A stretch of 6,121 nucleotides of DNA from an uncultured Anaerosacchariphilus sp. (lineage in GTDB: Bacteria; Bacillota; Clostridia; Lachnospirales; Lachnospiraceae): assembly GCA_934373375.1 (NCBI GenBank), contig CAKROP010000136.1:1-6121 (forward strand), written 5' to 3'. The translations under genes were made by a program, and so were the position numbers. Below are positions 1 through 6,121 of this stretch, piece by piece. Position 1 is the stretch's first letter. Every line of letters begins with the position of its first letter. Under the pieces are notes generated by a model, which had not been told where the DNA came from, did no database searches, and was given only the letters and a program-made list of their open reading frames with translations.

Positions 1-2
1 TC

Positions 3-1889
3 TATGAGGATTCCCGGTATTTCAGTGTGCTTCCTGTCCTGTCCCTGAACAGTGATACGGCTTATGAAGAGGTGGAAAAGGAGACAGACACAGCGGTGGA
101 AGTGAGTCTGGAAGGCCCGGGTTATTCCCCGGAAGAGCTTTACCAGGGAACTGGAACCATTCACCTGCGGGGAAACAGTACGGCAGAGCTGCCTAAGAGA
201 CCCTTCAAGCTTCATCTGGATGAAAAAAGCGGACTGTTGGGAATGGGAGAAAAGCGCCACTGGGTACTTTTGGCCAATGCCATTGATTCCACGCTGCTGC
301 GGGATCAGCTGGCCTATGGCCTGTCTGCCGATCTGGGAGCGGAGTACTTCATGGATTCCCGGCAGGTGACCCTGATTTACAATGGGGAATATTATGGAGT
401 CTATCAGCTCTGTGAACAGATTCGCGTGGGGAAAAACCGCATCGATATCTACAACTGGAGAGAGCTGGCGGAACAGATCGCAAAGGAAATCGCGAAGGAG
501 CTGAATATCGCGGGGCAGGACGCGGCGGCTTATCGGGAGGGCTTCCGAAACGTCCTGCAGGAGGAGCTGGAGCGGGATATGTCCTGGATTGATACGGGCG
601 TGTTTGAGTCAGCCGGTCTGGCGGACTGGAACACGGCGAACGACACGGATTACCCCACCCGATTTACCATTACAGACTATCTGGACGGAGAAAAAATTCC
701 TGATCCCACAGGCGGCGTACTTCTGGAACTGGATTCCAGAAACCGCCACAGTACGCTTACGACGGCCTACCATGAGCCCATTGATTTTGCAGAACCGGAG
801 AACGGGGAGACCAGTAAAACCCTGCGCGAGGAGATAGGCAGACAGATCCAGACGCTGGAATACGCCCTTCATTCTTCCGATTTTTGTTATCACGATTCGG
901 ATATCCACTATGAAGTGGCGGAGGAAGGGTACTGCAATTACGCGAATCAGTTCGCGCGGGAAGGCGTTTCCTATAAAGAACGGGAATATCAGGACAGTGA
1001 AAATGACGGAAAGCATTATTCGGAACTGATAGATATGGATTCCCTTCTGACGAATTTTCTGCTCTGCGAATTTACCATGAACTGGGACGCCATGAAGAAC
1101 AGCGTATATCTGTATAAGGATCTGGACGGCCTCTGGTCCCTGGGACCGGCCTGGGATTACGACTGGGGCTGGGGGAACAGTATGTATACACTGAACACCT
1201 GGTATACAAAAGAGTGGTGCACCACCAGCGCCTACTATGCCAACGAGGCTTACTACCAGACGGTGCAATGGAACCGTTATCTGATCCGGGATCCTTATTT
1301 TCTGATGCTGCTTTGGGAAAAGTATCAGGCGATAAGGGAGAGCGTGCTGGAGGAGCTGATCCGGGACGGCGGAACCATCGATCAGTACGCGGATGGTTTG
1401 CGTCTGGCGGCCCAGGCCAACGACGCCCGCTGGGGCGGCTGCATGGGAACCTTCGAGGGCCAGAAATTTGACGAGGGAATTGCGGAGCTTAAGCGCTTTA
1501 TGGAAGAACGGCTGTCCTGGATGGATGAGCAGTTCGCATCTGTGGAAAGCCTGCGGAAATCCTTCGGATATTATGCCAATTCCAGCCTGACCTGGATATC
1601 GGAAGTGGATCAGACGTCCGAACGGGGAAAGGTACGGATTGTAGTGGAGACAGAGGTGCCGGAAGGTACGGCGGTGTCCCTGCAGGTAAATGGCACAAAC
1701 TTTTATACGGCGTCCCTTGAGGATGGGAAAGCTGTGTTTGAAGTTCCAAACGCGGCGCTTCGCTCCGGCGGCAATGTGGCGCAGGCCCGGCTTAAGGGAG
1801 CGGACGGGGAATGGCTTGTGAACCCGGATGGAACAACGGAGGGAGACTATACAAACGCCATTTCCAATTACGCCTATTTTGTTAAATAA
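3..1889 (+). CDS. CotH-family kinase-like protein, 5'-truncated by the window edge
   Basis: The frame is open from the first full codon (base 3) to TAA at 1887-1889, giving 628 visible residues. A GTG at 27 is only an internal codon: eight sensible residues precede it, it has no ribosome binding site, and the conserved domain is already under way there. CotH-family hallmarks appear in order (residue 1 at base 3): LRGNS near 55-59, PKRPFKLHLD near 64-73, HWVLLAN near 86-92 followed by LLRDQLA, then NGEYYGVYQLCEQ near 127-139. The active-site region has NWDAMKN (Asp362, Asn366) and AWDYDWGWG (Asp385). The two Asp are 23 residues apart, as I recall for the essential pair in Bacillus CotH. Bacillus CotH is an atypical protein kinase that phosphorylates spore-coat proteins CotB and CotG. 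Clostridial homologues are often secreted or cell-surface proteins of unknown substrate. A helical, acidic insert (about 152-205) and a beta-rich tail (about 538-628) flank or interrupt the kinase fold. No sortase motif or C-terminal membrane segment is seen, and any signal peptide lies outside the window. The family call is firm; the substrate is unknown. Confidence 0.9.
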   Translation, partial: YEDSRYFSVLPVLSLNSDTAYEEVEKETDTAVEVSLEGPGYSPEELYQGTGTIHLRGNSTAELPKRPFKLHLDEKSGLLGMGEKRHWVLLANAIDSTLLRDQLAYGLSADLGAEYFMDSRQVTLIYNGEYYGVYQLCEQIRVGKNRIDIYNWRELAEQIAKEIAKELNIAGQDAAAYREGFRNVLQEELERDMSWIDTGVFESAGLADWNTANDTDYPTRFTITDYLDGEKIPDPTGGVLLELDSRNRHSTLTTAYHEPIDFAEPENGETSKTLREEIGRQIQTLEYALHSSDFCYHDSDIHYEVAEEGYCNYANQFAREGVSYKEREYQDSENDGKHYSELIDMDSLLTNFLLCEFTMNWDAMKNSVYLYKDLDGLWSLGPAWDYDWGWGNSMYTLNTWYTKEWCTTSAYYANEAYYQTVQWNRYLIRDPYFLMLLWEKYQAIRESVLEELIRDGGTIDQYADGLRLAAQANDARWGGCMGTFEGQKFDEGIAELKRFMEERLSWMDEQFASVESLRKSFGYYANSSLTWISEVDQTSERGKVRIVVETEVPEGTAVSLQVNGTNFYTASLEDGKAVFEVPNAALRSGGNVAQARLKGADGEWLVNPDGTTEGDYTNAISNYAYFVK

Positions 1890-1927
1890 AGGTAAAAAAA
1901 CACAGATAAATTTTCGATAACTTTTAC

Positions 1928-1956
1928 AGCGCCGTTTCTTGACGGCGCTTCTTTTC
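1928..1956 (+). terminator. Rho-independent terminator of the cotH-like gene
   Basis: A perfect inverted repeat pairs AGCGCCGT (1928-1935) with ACGGCGCT (1942-1949). A further T-G wobble (1936/1941) leaves a four-base loop, TTCT. The T-rich stretch TCTTTTC follows directly at 1950-1956. It lies 38 bases after the cotH-like stop codon. The T tract is interrupted by a C, so termination may be incomplete. The opposite side of the stem lacks a suitable T tract in the other direction, so it looks one-directional. Confidence 0.8.
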
Positions 1957-1968
1957 TGGTGTTATAAT
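1939..1968 (+). promoter_or_regulatory. Vegetative (sigma-A type) promoter with extended -10, driving pyk
   Basis: The -35 box TTGACG (1939-1944, five of six to consensus) and a perfect -10 box TATAAT (1963-1968) are separated by 18 bases. TG at 1960-1961, one base before the -10 box, adds an extended -10 element. Transcription would start around 1975-1977, giving a leader of roughly 45 bases before the pyk ATG, too short for a riboswitch or T-box. The -35 box falls in the loop and 3' arm of the preceding terminator. I saw no convincing CcpA (cre) or Rex operator around it. Confidence 0.85.
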
Positions 1969-2004
1969 GGGCGGGTAAAATGGAAAAGATAGAGAAAAGA
2001 AAAC

Positions 2005-2010
2005 AGGAGT
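2005..2010 (+). promoter_or_regulatory. Ribosome binding site of pyk
   Basis: AGGAGT lies ten bases before the ATG at 2020. It supports that ATG over the second in-frame ATG at 2026, which would be 16 bases away and would remove only two residues. The whole leader is rich in A and G and should be largely unstructured. Confidence 0.75.
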
Positions 2011-2019
2011 GAGAAGAAG

Positions 2020-3774
2020 ATGACTATGAAATTAAGAAAAACGAAAATTATCTGTACTCTGGGACCTGCCTCCGAATCCGAAGAAGTGATTCGCGAACTG
2101 ATGCTGGCAGGCATGAATGTAGCAAGACTGAATTTCTCCCATGGAACCCATGAGGAGCAGAGAGGAAAGCTGGAGCGTGTAAAGAAGGTCCGGGAAGAGC
2201 TGGGGCTGCCTGTTGCACTGCTTCTGGATACAAAGGGCCCGGAGATCCGAACCGGCGAATTTGAAAAAGGAAAGGTAGAGCTGAAGAAGGGACAGACCTT
2301 CGTGCTGACCACCGAGGATGTGATGGGCAATGAGGGCAAGGTTTCCATCACTTACAAGAACCTGGTAAAAGACGTACAGAAAGGCGACTCCATCCTGATC
2401 GACGACGGCCTTATCGGCCTGAAGGTTGTAAAGGTGACCGAGAAAGAGATCATCTGCAGCGTAGAGAACGGCGGAACCGTTTCCAATAAGAAGGGTATCA
2501 ATGTGCCGGGCGTCGAGCTGAAGATGCCGTTTATCAGCAAAAAGGATAAGGACGATATTCTGTTTGCGGTGAAAGAGGGCTTTGATTACATCGCTGCTTC
2601 CTTTACCCGGACTGCCGACGATATTCTGGAGATCCGCCGGATCCTGGAAGAGAACAACTGTAATTTCATCAAGATCATTGCCAAGGTGGAAAATGATCAG
2701 GGTATTAAAAATGTGGACGAGATCCTGCGCGTGGCCGACGGCGTCATGATTGCCCGCGGCGACATGGGCGTGGAGATTCCCTTAGAAGAGGTGCCGAGTA
2801 TCCAGAAGAAGCTGATCCGCAAGGCCTTTGAGACAGGCAAGCCGATTATCACTGCTACCCAGATGCTGGATTCCATGATGAAGAATCCGCGCCCAACCCG
2901 TGCGGAGACCTCTGACGTGGCCAACGCCATTTACCAGGGTACCAGTGCCATTATGCTGTCCGGCGAGACTGCTTCCGGCCAGTATCCGGTAGAGGCCCTG
3001 AAGACCATGGTGAAAATTGCCCTGCGTACCGAGGCGGATATTGATTATGACGAGCGTTTCAAGCGCCGGAGCATCGAAGATCGGACCGATATCACCAACG
3101 CCGTTTCCCATGCGACCTGCACCACAGCCGTGGACCTGCATGCGTCGGCGATTATCACGGTCACCAAGTCCGGCCGTACTGTGGGAATGGTAGCCAAGCA
3201 TCATCCGGGCTGCATGATCATCGGCTGCTGTATGGATGATTACGTATGCCGTCAGCTGAACCTGTACTGGGGCGTACAGCCGCTGCTGCTCCCGAAGGAG
3301 GACGACGCGGACGCTCTGTTCAACAGCGCGGTGGCTGCCGCAGAGGAGGCCGGTCTGGTATCCAGAGGTGATCTGACGGTTCTGACCGCAGGCGTACCCC
3401 TTGGCGTGACCGGAACCACGAACCTGATCAAGGTACAGGTAGCGGGTAAGATTCTGGTCAAAGGTAAGGGCTATACCAAGAAGAAAGTCTGCGGCCCGAT
3501 CTGTGTGGCGAAGGACGCAGAGGAATTGAAGAAAAATTTCGTAGCCGGCGATATCGTCGTTGTACCGGAGACTACCAATGAGATGCTGCCGGAGCTCAAA
3601 AGCGCCCAGGCAGTCATTGCGGAGCATGGCGGAAGCAATTCCCATGCGGCCATCGTAGGCCTGACCCTGGATATTCCGGTTATTGTGAACGCGGCCAACG
3701 CGACGGAAATACTGAAGAGCGGAGCTGTGGTACAGGTGGATGCGGAGACAGGAACCGTTTCCAGCAACAGCTAG
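2020..3774 (+). CDS. pyk: Pyruvate kinase, long form with C-terminal PEP-utiliser-like domain
   Basis: This cytoplasmic enzyme makes pyruvate and ATP from phosphoenolpyruvate and ADP in the last step of glycolysis. It has 584 residues; the Geobacillus stearothermophilus long form is about the same length, whereas E. coli PykF has about 470. The A domain opens with KTKIICTLGP (8-17) and GMNVARLNFSHG (31-42). LLDTKGPEIRTG (68-79) leads into the B domain (about 80-170). Catalytic motifs follow: IIAKVEN (219-225; Lys222, Glu224), ARGDMGVEIP (245-254; Asp248) and ITATQMLDSMM (277-287; Thr280). Glu75 matches the residue that marks potassium-dependent enzymes. The C domain (about 350-475) has the effector phosphate-binding loop TKSGRT (382-387), so allosteric control by a sugar phosphate or nucleotide is likely, but the effector cannot be read from sequence. 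Residues about 488-584 form the extra domain, with HGGSNSHAAIVG at 536-547. The first ATG is chosen because of the AGGAGT upstream. pyk leads a probable operon with mutS. It appears intact, and the identification is firm. Confidence 0.97.
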   Translation: MTMKLRKTKIICTLGPASESEEVIRELMLAGMNVARLNFSHGTHEEQRGKLERVKKVREELGLPVALLLDTKGPEIRTGEFEKGKVELKKGQTFVLTTEDVMGNEGKVSITYKNLVKDVQKGDSILIDDGLIGLKVVKVTEKEIICSVENGGTVSNKKGINVPGVELKMPFISKKDKDDILFAVKEGFDYIAASFTRTADDILEIRRILEENNCNFIKIIAKVENDQGIKNVDEILRVADGVMIARGDMGVEIPLEEVPSIQKKLIRKAFETGKPIITATQMLDSMMKNPRPTRAETSDVANAIYQGTSAIMLSGETASGQYPVEALKTMVKIALRTEADIDYDERFKRRSIEDRTDITNAVSHATCTTAVDLHASAIITVTKSGRTVGMVAKHHPGCMIIGCCMDDYVCRQLNLYWGVQPLLLPKEDDADALFNSAVAAAEEAGLVSRGDLTVLTAGVPLGVTGTTNLIKVQVAGKILVKGKGYTKKKVCGPICVAKDAEELKKNFVAGDIVVVPETTNEMLPELKSAQAVIAEHGGSNSHAAIVGLTLDIPVIVNAANATEILKSGAVVQVDAETGTVSSNS

Positions 3775-3778
3775 GAGG
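3773..3778 (+). promoter_or_regulatory. Ribosome binding site of mutS, overlapping the pyk stop codon
   Basis: A perfect AGGAGG takes its first two bases from the pyk stop codon TAG (3772-3774) and lies seven bases before the mutS ATG at 3786. This fixes the mutS start against the later in-frame ATGs at codons 7 and 8. It also means ribosomes ending pyk translation are sitting on the mutS initiation region, so coupling between the two is likely. Confidence 0.88.
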
Positions 3779-3785
3779 AAAATTC

Positions 3786-6121
3786 ATGGCGGAACTGACA
3801 CCCATGATGCAGCAGTACCTGAAGACCAAGGAGCAATACAAGGACTGCATACTATTCTATCGTCTGGGCGATTTTTATGAAATGTTTTTCGACGACGCGA
3901 AGATCGCGTCCCGGGAACTGGAACTGACATTAACAGGAAAGAGTTGTGGATTGGAGGAACGCGCACCTATGTGTGGCGTTCCTTATCATGCTGTAGAGGG
4001 ATACTTAAACCGGCTGGTGTCCAGAGGCTATAAGGTGGCTATCTGCGAGCAGATGGAAGATCCGAAGGAAGCCAAGGGCCTGGTGGCCCGGGATGTGGTG
4101 CGCATCGTGACGCCGGGTACGAACCTTAGCACCGCCGACGAGACGAAGAATAATTATCTGATGTGTATCGTTTATCTGTCCGATCGTTACGGGATTTCCA
4201 CAGCGGACATCACCACCGGTGATTATCTGGTAACCGAGGTGGATTCAGAGCGGAAGCTATTGGATGAGATCAATAAATTTGCCCCTGCGGAGATCATCTG
4301 CAACGAGGCATTTTCCATGAGCGGCGTGGACCTGGAGGATCTGAGGTTCCGTCTGAATATCGCCCTTTACCCGTTGGAGTCATGGTATTTTGACGACGAA
4401 TTATGTAAAAATACCCTGCTGGAGCATTTCAGCACCGCAAATCTTGCGGGACTTGGCCTTACAGATTTAAGCTGCGGTATGATCGCAGCGGGCGCTCTGT
4501 TGAAATACCTTTATGAGACTCAGAAGCAGCCTCTGACCCATATGACCCACCTGCAGACCTATACCATCGGCAAATACATGATCATTGACAGCTCCAGCCG
4601 GAGAAATCTGGAGCTGACAGAGACCCTGCGGGAAAAGCTGAAGCGGGGCTCGCTTCTGTGGGTGCTGGATAAGACAAAGACCGCCATGGGGGCCAGAACC
4701 CTTCGAGGCATGGTAGAGCAGCCCCTCATTGATCGGGCGGAGATCGAGAAGCGCCATGCGGCTATCGAGGAGCTGAATCAGCATGTAATCAGTCGGGAAG
4801 AGCTGCGGGAATACCTGAATCCCATCTACGATCTGGAGCGTCTGATTGGCCGTATCAGTTATAAGACGGCTAATCCCAGAGATATGATTGCGTTCCGTAC
4901 ATCTCTGGAAATGCTGCCCCATATTCACACATTACTGGAAGATTTTTCCTCCCCGCTTCTCTGTGAGCTGCGGGAGGATCTGGATACGCTGACGGATATC
5001 CAGGCCATGATCGAAAAGGCCATTCAGGAGGATCCGCCCATCTCCATCCGGGACGGCGACATCATCAAGGATGGTTATCATGAGGATGTGGATCGCTTCC
5101 GGAAGGCCAAGACCGAGGGCAAGAGCTGGCTGGCAAAGCTGGAGGCCGAGGAGCGGGACAAGACCGGTATCAAAAATCTGAAAATCAAGTACAATAAAGT
5201 ATTCGGTTATTATCTGGAGGTCACCAACTCCTACAAGGATATGGTTCCCGAGACCTGGATGCGCAAACAGACCCTGACCAACGCGGAGCGCTATATTACG
5301 CCGGAGCTGAAGGAGCTGGAGGATACGATTCTGGGGGCCGAAGAGAAGCTGACAGCCCTGGAATACGGCCTGTTCTGCGAGCTGCGGGACAACATTGCTT
5401 CCCAGGTACTGCGGATTCAGAAGACTGCCAAGGCTGTGGCCATGGTGGATGTATTCGCGTCCCTGGCCTTCGTGGCGGAGAGGAATCATTTTGTGCGCCC
5501 GAAGATGAACGAGAAGGGAATCATCGACATCAAGGGCGGCCGTCATCCGGTGGTGGAGCAGATGATCGATAACGACATGTTCATTCCCAACGATACATAT
5601 CTCGATAATAACGCCAAGCGGATTTCCATCATCACCGGCCCGAATATGGCCGGAAAATCCACCTACATGCGCCAGGCCGCCCTCATCGTGCTGATGGCTC
5701 AGATCGGCAGCTTCGTTCCGGCGGACAGCGCGAAGATCGGCATCGTAGATCGGATTTTTACCCGTGTGGGTGCCTCCGACGACCTGGCTTCCGGACAGAG
5801 TACTTTTATGGTGGAAATGACAGAGGTGGCGAATATTCTGCGGAACGCCACCGGCAACAGCCTTCTGATTCTCGACGAGATCGGAAGGGGAACCAGCACC
5901 TTCGACGGCCTGGCCATTGCCTGGGCGGTCATCGAATACATCAGCAATCCGAAGATTCTCGGGGCCAAGACCCTGTTTGCCACCCATTACCATGAGCTGA
6001 CCGAGCTGGAGGGCTCCCTGGCGGGCGTGAATAACTACTGCATCGCCGTCAAGGAAAAGGGCGACGACATCGTATTCCTGCGAAAAATCATCCGGGGCGG
6101 CGCGGACAAGAGCTACGGCAT
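3786..6121 (+). CDS. mutS: DNA mismatch-repair protein MutS, 3'-truncated by the window edge
   Basis: MutS scans DNA as a dimer, binds base mismatches and small loops, and uses ATP to become a sliding clamp that recruits MutL. The frame is uninterrupted for 778 codons and runs off the window end. The mismatch-reading domain I (about 1-112) has GDFYEMF with the Phe30-x-Glu32 pair that stacks on and contacts the mispair, which identifies true MutS rather than MutS2. The connector domain (about 125-245), core/lever (about 262-420 and 535-560, with SSRRNLELTETLR at 270-282) and clamp (about 420-535, with KVFGYYLEVTNSY at 471-483) follow. The ABC-type ATPase domain has Walker A GPNMAGKST (618-626), the signature DDLASGQSTFMVEM (665-678), Walker B LLILDEIGRGTST (693-705) and the switch histidine in ATHYHEL (732-738; His734). 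The visible part ends at ADKSYG (773-778). By family length (about 850-880), roughly 80-100 residues are missing: the helix-turn-helix dimer segment and any clamp-binding tail. No stop or frameshift breaks the visible gene. It lies 11 bases after pyk, with no terminator between. mutL often follows mutS but cannot be seen here. Confidence 0.97.
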   Translation, partial: MAELTPMMQQYLKTKEQYKDCILFYRLGDFYEMFFDDAKIASRELELTLTGKSCGLEERAPMCGVPYHAVEGYLNRLVSRGYKVAICEQMEDPKEAKGLVARDVVRIVTPGTNLSTADETKNNYLMCIVYLSDRYGISTADITTGDYLVTEVDSERKLLDEINKFAPAEIICNEAFSMSGVDLEDLRFRLNIALYPLESWYFDDELCKNTLLEHFSTANLAGLGLTDLSCGMIAAGALLKYLYETQKQPLTHMTHLQTYTIGKYMIIDSSSRRNLELTETLREKLKRGSLLWVLDKTKTAMGARTLRGMVEQPLIDRAEIEKRHAAIEELNQHVISREELREYLNPIYDLERLIGRISYKTANPRDMIAFRTSLEMLPHIHTLLEDFSSPLLCELREDLDTLTDIQAMIEKAIQEDPPISIRDGDIIKDGYHEDVDRFRKAKTEGKSWLAKLEAEERDKTGIKNLKIKYNKVFGYYLEVTNSYKDMVPETWMRKQTLTNAERYITPELKELEDTILGAEEKLTALEYGLFCELRDNIASQVLRIQKTAKAVAMVDVFASLAFVAERNHFVRPKMNEKGIIDIKGGRHPVVEQMIDNDMFIPNDTYLDNNAKRISIITGPNMAGKSTYMRQAALIVLMAQIGSFVPADSAKIGIVDRIFTRVGASDDLASGQSTFMVEMTEVANILRNATGNSLLILDEIGRGTSTFDGLAIAWAVIEYISNPKILGAKTLFATHYHELTELEGSLAGVNNYCIAVKEKGDDIVFLRKIIRGGADKSYG

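Noticed and set aside
27..29. GTG as the start of the cotH-like gene
   Set aside because: The same frame continues upstream to the window edge with plausible coding sequence, and no ribosome binding site precedes the GTG. The gene is cut by the window instead.
609..1268. Open frame of 219 codons on the minus strand within the cotH-like gene
   Set aside because: It is antisense to the conserved CotH active-site region. The hydrophobic stretches come from the complement of acidic codons, and there is no supporting start signal.
1980..2012. Ten-codon leader reading frame (ATG at 1980, TGA at 2010-2012) before pyk, its end overlapping the pyk ribosome binding site
   Set aside because: It has no Shine-Dalgarno and would start only a few bases after the predicted transcription start. 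An A/G-rich leader lacks stop codons by chance, so a leader peptide or attenuator is not supported.
1890..2019. Riboswitch, T-box or small RNA in the only intergenic region
   Set aside because: Apart from the terminator hairpin and promoter there is no further pairing potential or conserved motif, and the pyk leader is only about 45 bases.
2782..3645. Open frame of 287 codons on the minus strand within pyk
   Set aside because: It is a shadow of the intact pyruvate kinase gene, with low-complexity His/Arg/Gly-rich translation and no family motifs.
4932..5993. Long open frame of 353 codons on the minus strand within mutS
   Set aside because: It lies wholly opposite the conserved mutS ATPase and clamp coding sequence. 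Its translation is His-, Gly- and Leu-rich with no recognisable domain, as expected for the complement of a G+C-balanced gene. No ribosome binding site or promoter supports it.
1..6121. Mobile element, CRISPR array, defence or other novel system
   Set aside because: Reading through the window showed no transposase or integrase motifs, no spaced direct repeats and no terminal inverted repeats. All three genes belong to known families and cover almost all bases.

Overview
The window reads as ordinary chromosomal DNA of a Firmicutes (Bacillota) bacterium, most likely a moderately high-G+C member of the Clostridia such as a Lachnospiraceae relative. This is inferred from three things: a CotH-family protein of the clostridial type, a long-form pyruvate kinase with an extra C-terminal PEP-utiliser-like domain (typical of bacilli and clostridia), and strong AGGAGG-type ribosome binding sites with A/G-rich leaders. 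No single marker fixes the genus.

Layout, all on the + strand. (1) Bases 3-1889: the 3' portion of a gene for a CotH-family kinase-like protein, whose true start lies before the window. (2) Bases 1890-2019: a compact intergenic region with a rho-independent terminator for the cotH-like gene and a near-consensus extended -10 promoter for the next gene. The -35 box of this promoter lies inside the terminator hairpin. (3) Bases 2020-3774: a complete pyruvate kinase gene (pyk). (4) From base 3786 to the end: the DNA mismatch-repair ATPase gene mutS. It is complete at its start, cut by the window end just after the ATPase core, and open without interruption for 778 codons.

The cotH-like gene appears to be a separate transcription unit. 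pyk and mutS look like one operon: only 11 bases separate them, the mutS Shine-Dalgarno overlaps the pyk stop codon, and no terminator lies between them. Mismatch-repair expression would therefore be tied to a strong glycolytic promoter, at least in part. The two products have no known biochemical link, so the pairing is probably one of genome arrangement.

I found no mobile element, CRISPR array, tRNA, rRNA, phage gene or riboswitch. I do not see a new biological system here; the observations below are modest ones on regulation and domain architecture.
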